64,000 bases of DNA from Actibacterium mucosum KCTC 23349 (GTDB taxonomy: Bacteria; Pseudomonadota; Alphaproteobacteria; Rhodobacterales; Rhodobacteraceae): positions 120,959 through 184,958 of the forward strand of contig NZ_JFKE01000007.1 in the NCBI RefSeq assembly GCF_000647975.1. The letters run 5' to 3'. Made by a program: the position numbers and the translations under genes. The notes below the pieces were generated by a model, which was not told where the DNA came from, did no database searches, and saw only the letters and a list, made by a program, of their open reading frames with translations. Each line of letters starts with the position of its first letter. Position 1 is the stretch's first letter. Positions 1 through 7,611 of this stretch are shown piece by piece.

Positions 1-74
1 ATGACGACAAGTACCCGGTGCGCATGATGCGCCGGGCTGGGTTGATCGATCCCACCCGATTCCAAGAGCTTTAA
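1..74 (+). CDS. C-terminal end of an unidentified protein (5' part outside window)
   Basis: The window opens inside a frame that begins at base 3, stays open for 23 codons and ends at TAA 72-74. The visible tail reads ...RMMRRAGLIDPTRFQEL. The other two forward frames meet TGA at 2-4 and 25-27, so this is the only forward frame that can be the end of a gene. Too little is present to name a family. It could also be a chance open frame. Confidence 0.45.
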   Translation, partial: DDKYPVRMMRRAGLIDPTRFQEL

Positions 75-475
75 CGAACTGTCCGGCAATAACGCTGCGA
101 TAACGGGGCCATGGCACCAATAGGGCATCGCGTTTTTGTCCTGCTGGGGAGAACTTCATGTTTGGCGTTTGTCGTTATTTCGCGTCGCGTTGCCTGACGG
201 TGGTTCACACGGTTCTCCATAGCCAAAAGCACTCCCCCGATGGGACGGCTCGCGATGTTGGAACAATTGATGTTCCTGTGAGTGGTGTTTTCCCCAACGA
301 AAGCATTTTTACACAATCCCTGAAGAAAGCAGCCCGTTCCCGGCTGGTTTTTGATTAGGATGTCAGGGAGATTATGCCCGTCGCCGTAACACCTGCCATT
401 TCAGGTTGCACCTAGCCTGATTGGTTCCCTTCTCTAGGAGCGGCGGCGGGCAATTTATCTTTTTATAACAATCAG
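75..475. other. Intergenic stretch without a recognised gene
   Basis: No recognisable gene was found. A 66-codon forward frame starts at ATG 158 behind a purine-rich GGGGAGAA, and an 81-codon reverse frame covers 71-316, but neither product resembles a known family or has a hydrophobic or repeated pattern. The two overlap in antisense, so at most one could be real. I treat both as unsupported. Confidence 0.4.
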
Positions 476-967
476 CTACATTTCGTTATTATATTGGATC
501 ACGTTGAACCCTTCCTTGGGTTCAGGCGGCACAAAATGTTTGGAAAACCGATGAAACTGCGCCTCGGTCGCGGCAAAGGGATGGTCACCCTGCGCGTTGC
601 GTGCGTGCATGCGGGCGATGCAAACTTCGTCCGGCGGGGTCAGCACATGCAATTCATGGTTGGCTTCGGTCTTTTCAAGAATGCCCCGCATCCAGTTGCG
701 GTTTTCCACCGTATTGGCGGGGAAATCCAGCACAACAGACATGTTTGAATTCAACAACGTGGCGACATGCGGCCCCATTGCCGCGCGCAGTTTGGCCGCG
801 CAGGCCACATAGTCGGCCGGGCTGGTCATCTGGTCGCCAAACAGGGGGTCGAGCCAGTCATCTTCCGACACAAGCACGGTGTTCGGTGCGGTTGCCAGCT
901 TGGTGGCCAAGGTGGATTTTCCAGCGGCAATTTTGCCGCAAAGCATGTGCAGGGTGGCAGTTGTCAT
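476..967 (-). CDS. AAA/zeta-toxin-like P-loop kinase, ATP-binding protein
   Basis: A 163-residue protein with a clear Walker A loop near the N-terminus (G11-KIAA-G16-K17-S18-T19). A hydrophobic strand ending in an acidic residue (VVLDFPANTVENR) is a plausible Walker B or lid base, followed by an Arg-containing segment (IARMHARN). This layout fits the small chloramphenicol-phosphotransferase/zeta-like/gluconate-kinase-like group of stand-alone P-loop kinases, which phosphorylate small molecules. The substrate cannot be read from sequence. The start is supported by GAGG about ten bases upstream of the ATG. It is transcribed away from the next gene across a 201-bp divergent spacer, and no operon partner is visible. 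Confidence 0.75.
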   Translation of the reverse strand: MTTATLHMLCGKIAAGKSTLATKLATAPNTVLVSEDDWLDPLFGDQMTSPADYVACAAKLRAAMGPHVATLLNSNMSVVLDFPANTVENRNWMRGILEKTEANHELHVLTPPDEVCIARMHARNAQGDHPFAATEAQFHRFSKHFVPPEPKEGFNVIQYNNEM

Positions 968-1168
968 GGGGCTTGCACCTCGGTTGGATCGTCAAACCTG
1001 TAATGGCACGTGGCCATGGGCCGGTCCATCGCGTTCACGTACGATCACATGTTTCAAGTTCCTGACAGCGGCTGACACACAGTCACGGGGCCGTTGACGG
1101 TGGTTGTGGTTTTCAGCGCGTGCCCGCACCTGTTCCCATGAAAGTTATACCGTTTAAAGGCGCAGACC

Positions 1169-1639
1169 ATGACCGATACATCGCAAATCCAACCCGCGCA
1201 GGCGGGCAAAACCATCCTGATTGCGGGGGCGTTTGCCCTTTTGGCCTTTGATTTCTTTGGTCAGGCGCTGAGCCCGGCATTGGGTTATGCCAAACTGGCG
1301 CCGGTGGGGCTGGCAAATTCGTCCATCAAGGCCGTGTTCGGGGCCACGTGGCGGCCGGGTGGCGAGTTGTTGCACTATTTCGCCGGGTTAATTGCTTATC
1401 CGCTGGGTGCCTACATTGTTGAACTGCTGCGCCGACAGTTCCTGCCGCAGGTGCCGTGGCTGGCGACGTCGGCGGTTTACGGTGTGGTTTTGTGGGTGTT
1501 TGCCCTGTACGGCACGGCGCATCTGATCGCCGGTATGAAGCCGTTCCTTGGCTTTACCGGCATCACATGGGTCGCATTCTGGGGGCATGTTCTGTTCGGT
1601 GTGGTCGCGACCTGGGTGATCCAGATGCGCGACCGATAA
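1169..1639 (+). CDS. Small integral membrane protein of unknown function
   Basis: A 156-residue protein with four hydrophobic segments at about residues 14-34, 64-84, 97-118 and 130-150. Short loops and a charged C-terminal tail (QMRDR) are consistent with an inner-membrane protein. A purine-rich AAAGG lies about seven bases before the ATG. I do not recognise the family with certainty; it resembles small uncharacterised membrane proteins of the YagU/DUF1440 kind only in its general layout. It converges on ilvN with a 14-bp gap that contains a GC-rich hairpin, so the two genes may share a termination site. Confidence 0.65.
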   Translation: MTDTSQIQPAQAGKTILIAGAFALLAFDFFGQALSPALGYAKLAPVGLANSSIKAVFGATWRPGGELLHYFAGLIAYPLGAYIVELLRRQFLPQVPWLATSAVYGVVLWVFALYGTAHLIAGMKPFLGFTGITWVAFWGHVLFGVVATWVIQMRDR

Positions 1640-1646
1640 CCGGGCA

Positions 1647-1667
1647 GGGGCGCTTAGCTGGCGCCCC
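1647..1667. terminator. GC-rich hairpin between convergent genes
   Basis: A perfect 7-bp inverted repeat (GGGGCGC/GCGCCCC) with a 7-base loop lies between the membrane-protein gene and ilvN. The loop contains the ilvN stop codon. There is no T-run, so it would be at best a weak or bidirectional terminator. Confidence 0.4.
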
Positions 1668-2217
1668 GCGCCACCGCCGCCACGCCGGTGCGGGCGGTTT
1701 CCACCAGGCCCAGCGGGCGCATCAGCTCGGCGAAGGCGTCGATTTTCTCGGACGTGCCGGTCATCTCGAACACGAAGCTTTCCAGCGTGCTGTCGACGAC
1801 ATTGGCGCGAAAGATCTCGGCCAGGCGCAGGGCTTCGATGCGTTTGTCGCCCGACCCGGTGACTTTGAACAGCGCCAGTTCGCGTTCGACCGAGCTGCCT
1901 TCAACCGTCAGGTCATGCACCTCGTGCACGGGGACGATGCGGCCCAGCTGCGCCTTGATCTGTTCGATCACGGCGGGCGTGCCGGTGGTGACCACGGTGA
2001 TGCGGCTGAGATGGCCCAGATGGTCCACCTCGGCCACGGTGAGGCTTTCGATATTGTAGCCACGACCGGAGAACAGGCCGATCACTCGGGCCAGAACGCC
2101 GGCCTCGTTATCGACCAGAACGGTCAGGGTGTGGCTTTCCATGACCTCGGCATTGGGATCGCGCAGATCATAGGCGGAATGCTTGGACGTGCCTTTTTTG
2201 ATACGTAGTGCAGACAT
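1654..2217 (-). CDS. ilvN: Acetolactate synthase small (regulatory) subunit
   Basis: A 187-residue regulatory subunit of acetohydroxyacid synthase, first common enzyme of isoleucine, valine and leucine synthesis. An N-terminal ACT domain (about residues 27-100) begins HTLTVLVDNEAGVLARVIGL and contains the GYNIESLTVA segment typical of IlvN/IlvH, where valine is sensed. The C-terminal ACT-like half contains ALFKVTG and the helix ending in RPLGLVE. Length is normal for the alphaproteobacterial form. It lies 13 bp downstream of ilvB on the same strand, so the two are almost certainly one transcript under the ilvB leader attenuator described below. Confidence 0.95.
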   Translation of the reverse strand: MSALRIKKGTSKHSAYDLRDPNAEVMESHTLTVLVDNEAGVLARVIGLFSGRGYNIESLTVAEVDHLGHLSRITVVTTGTPAVIEQIKAQLGRIVPVHEVHDLTVEGSSVERELALFKVTGSGDKRIEALRLAEIFRANVVDSTLESFVFEMTGTSEKIDAFAELMRPLGLVETARTGVAAVARGAS

Positions 2218-2230
2218 TTATCAGACTTTC

Positions 2231-3985
2231 TTAAACCAAAACCGCGCCCGAGGACCCGATGGCGTCTTGCGTGCTGGCGTCGCCCAGCAGCATTTCGTTA
2301 TGCGGTGCGCCCGAGGGGATCATGGGGAAGCAGTTTTCGTGCTTTTCCACCAGGCAATCAAAGATCACCGGGCCGTCATAGTTGATCATCTCCATGATCG
2401 CGTCGTCCAGATCGGCAGGGTTGTCGCAATAGATGCCCTTGGCGCCAAAGGCCTCGGCCAGTTTGACGAAATCGGGCAGGGCCTCGGACCACGAATGGCT
2501 GTAGCGCTCGCCATGCAGCAGTTCCTGCCACTGGCGCACCATGCCCAGGCGTTCATTGTTCAGGATGAACTGTTTCACCGGCAGGCGGAACTGGATCGCG
2601 GTGCCCATTTCCTGCATGTTCATCAGCCAGCTGGCCTCGCCCGCGATGTTGATCACAAGGCTTTCGGGATGCGCCAGCTGCACGCCGATCGAGGCCGGGA
2701 AGCCATAGCCCATGGTGCCCAGACCGCCCGAGGTCATCCAGCGGTTGGGGTCTTCGAAGCCCAGATACTGCGCCGCCCACATCTGATGCTGGCCCACCTC
2801 GGTGGTGATGTAACGGTCATGGCCTTTGGTCAGCGCCTCAAGCCGTTCCAGCGCGTATTGAGGTTTGATGATCTTGTCGGAATTGGTGTAGCCGAGGCAT
2901 TTGACGCCACGCCACTCGTTGATCTGCGCCCACCATTTGGCCAAACCTTCCTTGTTCACCTTGCGCCCGCGCGATTTCCAGACGCGCAGCACGTCTTCCA
3001 GCACATGCGCAATGTCGCCGATGATCGGCATATCCACATGGATCACCTTGTTGATCGATGAGGGGTCGATATCCACATGCGCCTTGGTGGAGTTCGGGCT
3101 GAAATCGGCGGTGCGCCCGGTGATGCGGTCGTCGAACCGCGCGCCCAGATTGATCATCAGGTCGCAGCCATGCATGGCCAGGTTGGCCTCGTACAGGCCA
3201 TGCATGCCCAGCATGCCCAGCCATTTGTCTCCCGACGCAGGATAGCAGCCCAGTCCCATCAGGGTGGAGGTGATTGGGAAGCCCGTGGCTTCGACCAGTT
3301 CACGCAGCAATTGGGTGGCCATGTCGCCCGAGTTGATCACGCCGCCGCCGGTATAGAACACGGGGCGCTCGGCGGTTTCCATCGCCTCGACCAACTGCGT
3401 GATCGTGTCAATGTCGCCTTTGACGCGGGGCTGATAGTGGCGCGTGTCGGCCTCGTGCGCCTCGGTATAGCTGCCGGATGCGAATTGCACGTCTTTGGGA
3501 ATATCAACCAGAACCGGGCCGGGGCGGCCGGACCGGGCCACGTGGAACGCCTCGTGGATCACACCCGACAGCCGGTCGGTGTCTTTGACCAGCCAGTTAT
3601 GCTTGGTGCAGGGGCGCGTGATGCCCACGGTATCGGCCTCTTGAAAGCCATCGGTGCCAATCATGAAGGTGGGCACCTGGCCGGTCAGCACCACCAGAGG
3701 GATCGAATCCAGCAACGCATCGGTCAGGCCGGTCACCGCGTTAGTGGCGCCGGGCCCCGAGGTTACAAGAACAACGCCCACCTTGCCGGTCGACCGCGCA
3801 TAGCCCTCGGCGGCATGCACCGCGGCCTGTTCGTGGCGCACCAGGATGTGGCGGATGTCGTTTTGCTGAAAGATTTCGTCATAGATCGGCAGGACGGCAC
3901 CGCCGGGGTAGCCAAAGACCACCTCGACCCCCTGATCCTTCAGGGCCTGAACCACCATCTTCGCGCCGGTTATCGACTTGGTCAT
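2231..3985 (-). CDS. ilvB: Acetolactate synthase large (catalytic) subunit
   Basis: Thiamine-diphosphate enzyme that condenses two pyruvates, or pyruvate with 2-oxobutyrate, at the entry to branched-chain amino acid synthesis. The 584-residue protein has the N-terminal pyrimidine-binding domain with the catalytic Glu52 (VRHEQAAVH), a central domain and a C-terminal diphosphate domain. In the latter the usual GDG/GDA metal motif reads GEASWLMNMQEM, followed by NNERLGM. The frame extends 60 codons further upstream, but that part covers the attenuator and has no conserved content. The ATG at 3985 is preceded by AAGAGAG and begins MTKSITGAK, the expected N-terminus. Glu in place of Asp in the metal motif is worth noting but may be a normal lineage variant. 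Confidence 0.96.
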   Translation of the reverse strand: MTKSITGAKMVVQALKDQGVEVVFGYPGGAVLPIYDEIFQQNDIRHILVRHEQAAVHAAEGYARSTGKVGVVLVTSGPGATNAVTGLTDALLDSIPLVVLTGQVPTFMIGTDGFQEADTVGITRPCTKHNWLVKDTDRLSGVIHEAFHVARSGRPGPVLVDIPKDVQFASGSYTEAHEADTRHYQPRVKGDIDTITQLVEAMETAERPVFYTGGGVINSGDMATQLLRELVEATGFPITSTLMGLGCYPASGDKWLGMLGMHGLYEANLAMHGCDLMINLGARFDDRITGRTADFSPNSTKAHVDIDPSSINKVIHVDMPIIGDIAHVLEDVLRVWKSRGRKVNKEGLAKWWAQINEWRGVKCLGYTNSDKIIKPQYALERLEALTKGHDRYITTEVGQHQMWAAQYLGFEDPNRWMTSGGLGTMGYGFPASIGVQLAHPESLVINIAGEASWLMNMQEMGTAIQFRLPVKQFILNNERLGMVRQWQELLHGERYSHSWSEALPDFVKLAEAFGAKGIYCDNPADLDDAIMEMINYDGPVIFDCLVEKHENCFPMIPSGAPHNEMLLGDASTQDAIGSSGAVLV

Positions 3986-4032
3986 CTCTCTCTTGCGTCC
4001 TTCACGTGTTTTCCGCGTCTGCCTTGCGATAC

Positions 4033-4060
4033 AAAAAAGCCCCCGGAGATTTCCGAGGGC
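4033..4060 (-). terminator. Intrinsic terminator of the ilvB attenuator
   Basis: On the minus strand a 9-bp stem, GCCCTCGGA pairing with TCCGGGGGC (one T-G pair), spans 4039-4060 and is followed directly by six T residues (plus-strand A-run 4033-4038). It lies 48 bases before the ilvB start codon. The distal arm of an alternative 10-bp stem (4058-4067 with 4094-4103) overlaps its first three bases, so the two structures compete. Confidence 0.88.
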
Positions 4061-4103
4061 GCATGGGGTACCAATATGGTGTCCGGTTACCGGCCCATGC
4101 GCC
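4058..4103 (-). promoter_or_regulatory. Antiterminator stem of the ilvB leader
   Basis: A perfect 10-bp inverted repeat (GGCGCATGGG/CCCATGCGCC on the minus strand) pairs 4094-4103 with 4058-4067. The upstream arm lies within the last codons of the leader peptide, so a ribosome reaching the leader stop codon would mask it. A ribosome stalled at the Ile-Leu-Val-Val-Val codons would leave it free. The downstream arm shares three bases with the terminator stem. A smaller palindrome CCGG-TAA-CCGG lies in the loop. Confidence 0.8.
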
Positions 4104-4134
4104 AAAATCCCACGACGACTAGAATCTGTGTCAT
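4087..4134 (-). CDS. ilvB operon leader (attenuator) peptide
   Basis: A 15-codon reading frame on the minus strand encodes MTQILVVVGFWRMGR and stops at TAA 4087-4089. It is preceded by GAAGGAAG about seven bases before the ATG. Five consecutive codons for the products of the pathway (Ile, Leu, Val, Val, Val) sit just upstream of competing antiterminator and terminator stems. This is the classic design for attenuation by charged branched-chain tRNAs: low Ile/Leu/Val stalls the ribosome, the antiterminator forms, and ilvB-ilvN is transcribed. The coding frame, stems and T-run are seen directly; the regulatory mechanism is inferred from the known ilv leader systems. Confidence 0.88.
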   Translation of the reverse strand: MTQILVVVGFWRMGR

Positions 4135-4161
4135 TACTTCGCTTCCTTCGTATCGCGGGCG

Positions 4162-4190
4162 ACATTATGTGCCTGCAATCGGGGCGTCAA
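4162..4190 (-). promoter_or_regulatory. Probable sigma-70-type promoter of the ilvB leader
   Basis: On the minus strand a TTGACG hexamer (plus 4185-4190) is followed after 17 bases by TAATGT (plus 4162-4167). A slightly offset CATAAT at 4164-4169 has 15-base spacing. This would put the transcript start around 4155, about 20 bases before the leader peptide ATG, which fits a short attenuator leader. Confidence 0.55.
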
Positions 4191-4308
4191 CAGGGAAAGC
4201 TGTGAATAATCTGTCGCCGGGTGGTATTTTTCTTTGCGAAAGTTGCCGATTTGCCCGGATTTGGTGAAACGAAAGTCAAATTGGACCCAGCGATGGGGCC
4301 TGGGCAAA

Positions 4309-4351
4309 CAAAAAGGCCCGCAACCCCTGCAAGGGTCGCGGGCCTGTTTTT
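4309..4351. terminator. Bidirectional intrinsic terminator
   Basis: A long GC-rich stem at 4315-4344 (GGCCCGC...GCGGGCC with adjoining pairing bases) is flanked by an A-rich tract at 4309-4314 and a T-run at 4346-4351. It lies 20 bp beyond the stop codon of the minus-strand RTX gene. It separates that gene from the ilv promoter. Confidence 0.85.
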
Positions 4352-4364
4352 GGTTGGCAGGGGC

Positions 4365-5891
4365 TTAGATCATGCCCCAAAGGTCTGCCTCGTGGATCAG
4401 GGCGTCGCTGGTGATACCGGCCAGATCGGCGCGGCTGTCCAGCAGGATGATCTCTTCGATGCTGGTCAGGTCCAGCCCCAGCGAGCTTGCCAGCGCCGCC
4501 AGGTCACCATTGCCATTCACGTCGTATTCCAGGCGTGTATTGCCATCCAGCACGAGGTACAGCGTATCGTGACCGGCGCCGCCATCGATGGTGTTCACGC
4601 CCGAGTTGTCGCCGCCGATCAGCGTGCCCTGGGTAAACAGGAACTGGTCGTCGCCGCCATCGCCGAACATCTGGTTGTTGCCCAGACCGCCGATCAGCAC
4701 GTCCTGACCTTCGCCGCCGCGCAGGATATCGTCGCCATCGGCACCCGCAAGAACGTCGGCATCTGCGCCGCCTTCCAGCTCGTCATCGCCGGCGCCACCA
4801 TTGATCAGATCGCGACCCGCACCGCCGTTGGCAGTGTCGTTGCCCAGACCGCCAAGCGCCACGTCGTCGCCATCATTGAGGATGATGTTGTCGTGGCCTT
4901 CCTTGGCGAGAACAAGGTCATCTTCATCCGTGCCGATGATGTTGCTGTTGGCGTCGTCGTCGATGGTGACATGCGCGGTCAGCGCCTTCGCCTCGAACGC
5001 GCCTACAACACCATGATAGGCTGTGGTGCCATGCGTGGCGTCGTAATAGGCCACCTGGTCGTCATCGAACCCTTCGATGTTCTGTGACAGGGCCTCGCCG
5101 GTATTGTCATGCACCGTGTACAGGTCCAGCGGCGCGATGAACCCGAAGGCCGAGGCGTCGTCATAGATCTCTTCCATGATGGCGTGGATATCCACCACAA
5201 CCACGTTATGGCCAGCGGCCGTAAGGTCGGCGGCAATGGTTTCCAGCTCGGTGTTGTGTTTCTTGACGATCCAGTCGAACAGGCTTTTCTGACCTTCCGT
5301 CATGCCGTCACCACGCGGCATGAACTTGGGATTGGTCATCGAGTTCAGGACAATGGTGCCCACGCCGGCGTCGGCAAGGGCCTGCGCACTGGTGCGGAGC
5401 TCGTCTGTGACAAGCTTCATCACGATGAACATTTCCAAAACCGGATTTTCCGTCGACACGTTCTGGTAACGTGCGTAGTCCAGCACGCCGATGTCCAGAA
5501 CCGTCATGGTGTCAGACAGGTCCACGCCGTCATTATCCGACAGGAAACGGCCCACCTGCGCGCCGAGGTTGATGTCATAGTTCAGCAGATCGATATTCGC
5601 ATTCCACTTCAGCGAATCGACCACGTTGCTTTCGATCAGGAACCACAGCAAAGGGTATTTCCCATAGGCACGTGCACCCGACACAGCATAGTTGTCGAAG
5701 CTGGTGATGCCCCACAAGTCCAGGCTGTATTCGATAGACACATCGCCATTCGTATGGGATTGCTGATAGCCCAAATCGTCAGCCGGGATCGGAACCCACA
5801 GAAGCTGTCCGGTCAGGTCGTAAAGGTTACCTGTATCCGTGTTTGATGCGCCGAACGCGGCGACCCGCGATACATTCGTCAAGTCGATCAT
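4365..5891 (-). CDS. RTX calcium-binding protein with GDSL/SGNH-hydrolase-like N-terminal domain
   Basis: A 508-residue protein. Residues 1-300 resemble GDSL esterases/thermolabile hemolysin-type lipases: block I reads F13-G-A-S16-NTDTG, and a DxxH block V is present as Asp284-ATH287 followed by GTTAYH. Block I has GAS instead of GDS, and the usual GxND block appears as IGVLDY, so the oxyanion Asn is missing. Residues about 344-414 hold several glycine/aspartate nonapeptide repeats (GGAGDDELE, GADGDDILR and similar), the calcium-binding RTX roll. With no Sec signal and a C-terminal RTX region, type I secretion is likely. The second ATG is chosen because GGAGAAG lies six bases before it and overlaps the first ATG. 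No transporter genes adjoin it. Confidence 0.8.
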   Translation of the reverse strand: MIDLTNVSRVAAFGASNTDTGNLYDLTGQLLWVPIPADDLGYQQSHTNGDVSIEYSLDLWGITSFDNYAVSGARAYGKYPLLWFLIESNVVDSLKWNANIDLLNYDINLGAQVGRFLSDNDGVDLSDTMTVLDIGVLDYARYQNVSTENPVLEMFIVMKLVTDELRTSAQALADAGVGTIVLNSMTNPKFMPRGDGMTEGQKSLFDWIVKKHNTELETIAADLTAAGHNVVVVDIHAIMEEIYDDASAFGFIAPLDLYTVHDNTGEALSQNIEGFDDDQVAYYDATHGTTAYHGVVGAFEAKALTAHVTIDDDANSNIIGTDEDDLVLAKEGHDNIILNDGDDVALGGLGNDTANGGAGRDLINGGAGDDELEGGADADVLAGADGDDILRGGEGQDVLIGGLGNNQMFGDGGDDQFLFTQGTLIGGDNSGVNTIDGGAGHDTLYLVLDGNTRLEYDVNGNGDLAALASSLGLDLTSIEEIILLDSRADLAGITSDALIHEADLWGMI

Positions 5892-6155
5892 TGTCGTCTT
5901 CTCCATTTCTCATCCGACAATCACGACCCGCGTTTGGCACGCGTTGTTAAAGTGCGTCTGGCGGGGCCAGGTCGCACCGGACTGCGCGAAATTGCGGAAA
6001 CAATGCCTTAGGAATTGGTACGACATTGTGACCGACCTGCGACGAACCTGCGACGAGATTGGGCAATTTGAGCAAACCGCAGGCGGTAACCTGCCACATT
6101 GCATCCTTAAGTTGCGCGCAATTGTAATCAATCGGACAAACAGGAGAGCGGGCGA

Positions 6156-6503
6156 TCAGATATCGTGCACATCCCGGCTGTCTTCCGGCACATCACCTCG
6201 AATCGCGTGGCCGTAATCGCGCAGCACCTGCGCCACGCGCAGACGATATCCCGCCAGAACACCGCCGCGGGCGGCCGATTGTGCGGCGCGGTGTTCGGCC
6301 GTGTTGCGCCATGCGATCACGGCCTCTTCGCTTTCCCAAAAGGACAGCGACAGCAGTTTTTCCGGGGTTGTCAGGCTTTGAAAACGCTCGACAGAGATAA
6401 AGCCGGGGACCTTTTCAAGCAGTGGCTTCAGATCGGCGGCATGGCCAAGATAGGCGTCTTTCTGGCCTTCGCCGGGGGTGAGTTCGAAGATGACGGTGAT
6501 CAT
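6156..6503 (-). CDS. Antibiotic biosynthesis monooxygenase (ABM) family protein
   Basis: A 115-residue single-domain protein beginning MITVIFELTPGEGQKDAYL. It has the ferredoxin-like dimeric alpha/beta-barrel pattern of the ABM family: strand one, helix, then VPGFISVERFQSL, LLSLSFWESEEAVIAWR and an HRAAQ helix. Family members act on small aromatic or polyketide substrates or degrade haem; the substrate cannot be assigned. A longer frame extends upstream but runs inside the preceding gene. The ATG used overlaps the upstream stop codon as ATGA, giving a translationally coupled pair with the NIPSNAP-like gene. Confidence 0.78.
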   Translation of the reverse strand: MITVIFELTPGEGQKDAYLGHAADLKPLLEKVPGFISVERFQSLTTPEKLLSLSFWESEEAVIAWRNTAEHRAAQSAARGGVLAGYRLRVAQVLRDYGHAIRGDVPEDSRDVHDI

Positions 6504-6817
6504 GGTTCCTGTGTTCCGGAGATGCGTTTCAGAAAGATGCGGTCCTCGCGCTGAATGAACCGTTCTTTGCGGGCGAATGCAAAGTTTTCCTTGCCCAGCG
6601 GATCGTTGGCAAGCCGGGCGCGGTACGCCTCGTATTCCGCCAGCGAAGGGATGTTGTAGAGGCCATAGGCGGTGGTGGCCGAGCCTTCGTGCGGGCCGAA
6701 ATAGCCGATAAGGTCTGCCCCGTTGCGCGGGATGCAGGCGTTCCAGTTTCGGGCGTATTCGGCGAAGGCCTCGGGTCTGGCGGGGTCGATCTGGTAGCGG
6801 ATGAAGCATGTAATCAT
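6500..6817 (-). CDS. NIPSNAP family protein
   Basis: A 105-residue protein with the NIPSNAP/dimeric alpha-beta barrel pattern: MITCFIRYQIDP, a helix EAFAEYARNW, then the characteristic IPRNGADLIGYFGPHEG and ATTAYGLYNIPSLAEYEAYR. Members are small, often substrate-binding or of unknown role, and are frequently encoded next to ABM-type proteins, as here. It forms a two-gene operon with the ABM gene (4-bp overlap) and is divergent from an ArsR-type regulator, which is the obvious candidate to control it. A stretch GGAGAT occurs just upstream of the ATG. Confidence 0.8.
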   Translation of the reverse strand: MITCFIRYQIDPARPEAFAEYARNWNACIPRNGADLIGYFGPHEGSATTAYGLYNIPSLAEYEAYRARLANDPLGKENFAFARKERFIQREDRIFLKRISGTQEP

Positions 6818-6927
6818 GGAAGATCTCCTTTCATCGCCGTTGTAACGCGGTCGTCGCCGGGGATGTTTCGGTGGCGACCAAAGTGTTTGTGTTTGACGGG
6901 CGTGAAGGCAAGGCGCAGGCTGACGCC

Positions 6928-7611
6928 ATGAAAGAAGGACCGGATATTTCGCGCCTCAGTGCGCTGATCGGCGACCCGGCGCGGGCCAATATGCTGAGCG
7001 CGTTGATGGCGGGCAAGGCGTTGACGGCGGGCGAGCTGGCGTATGAGGCCGGGGTCAGCGCGGCCACCGCCTCGGGCCATTTGCGGCAGATGGCCGAGGC
7101 CGGGTTGATCGAAGGTGTCAGCCAGGGGCGGCATCGCTATTTCCGGCTGGCCGATGAGCATGTGCAGCGCGCGTTGGAGGCGTTGATGAGCCTGGCGGCC
7201 CAAAAGGGTCATCTGCGCAGCCGCACCGGCCCGCGCGATCCGGCGCTGCGGGCGGCGCGGGTGTGTTATGACCACCTGGCCGGCGCGCAGGCGGTGGAGA
7301 TTTACGAGGTTCTGACCGCGCGCGGGTTGTTTGCGGCGTCGTCGCAGGGCATTGCGCTCAGCACGCCCGGACGGGCGTTTTTCGCGCAGGCGGGGTTCGA
7401 TGTGGCAGCGATGGAAAGGGCCCGCCGGCCCACCTGCCGGGCCTGTCTGGACTGGTCCGAGCGCCGGTACCACCTGGCCGGCAGCCTGGGTGCGGCGCTG
7501 TTGCAGCGGGTACTGGACGAGGGCTGGGCCATCCGCGCGCCCGACAGCCGGGTGGTCACGTTCCGCGAGGGCGGGCAGGGGGCGTTGGCGGCGTTATTGC
7601 AGCTGGGCTAG
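6928..7611 (+). CDS. ArsR-family helix-turn-helix transcriptional regulator
   Basis: A 227-residue regulator. Residues 5-85 form a winged helix with the ArsR hallmark: ISRLSALIGDPARANMLSALM, then LTAGELAYEAGVSAATASGHLRQM as recognition helix and the wing GRHRYFRLAD. The C-terminal half (Cys-containing RRPTCRACLDWSERRYHL) is typical of the longer ArsR-like proteins of Rhodobacteraceae. It might hold a ligand or metal site, but classical ArsR Cys pairs in the DNA-binding helix are absent. The ATG at 6928 was preferred to a GTG at 6871 because conserved similarity begins at MKEGPDIS, although neither start has a strong ribosome site. The neighbouring divergent NIPSNAP/ABM pair is the likely target. 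Its stop overlaps the stop of the convergent response-regulator gene by 4 bp. Confidence 0.85.
   Translation: MKEGPDISRLSALIGDPARANMLSALMAGKALTAGELAYEAGVSAATASGHLRQMAEAGLIEGVSQGRHRYFRLADEHVQRALEALMSLAAQKGHLRSRTGPRDPALRAARVCYDHLAGAQAVEIYEVLTARGLFAASSQGIALSTPGRAFFAQAGFDVAAMERARRPTCRACLDWSERRYHLAGSLGAALLQRVLDEGWAIRAPDSRVVTFREGGQGALAALLQLG

Noticed and set aside
158..358. 66-codon ORF with a GGGGAGAA ribosome-like site
   Set aside because: No recognisable family, poor composition and an antisense ORF of equal quality.
3077..4267. 396-codon forward ORF antisense to ilvB
   Set aside because: It is a GC-bias shadow of ilvB, whose frame carries all conserved motifs.
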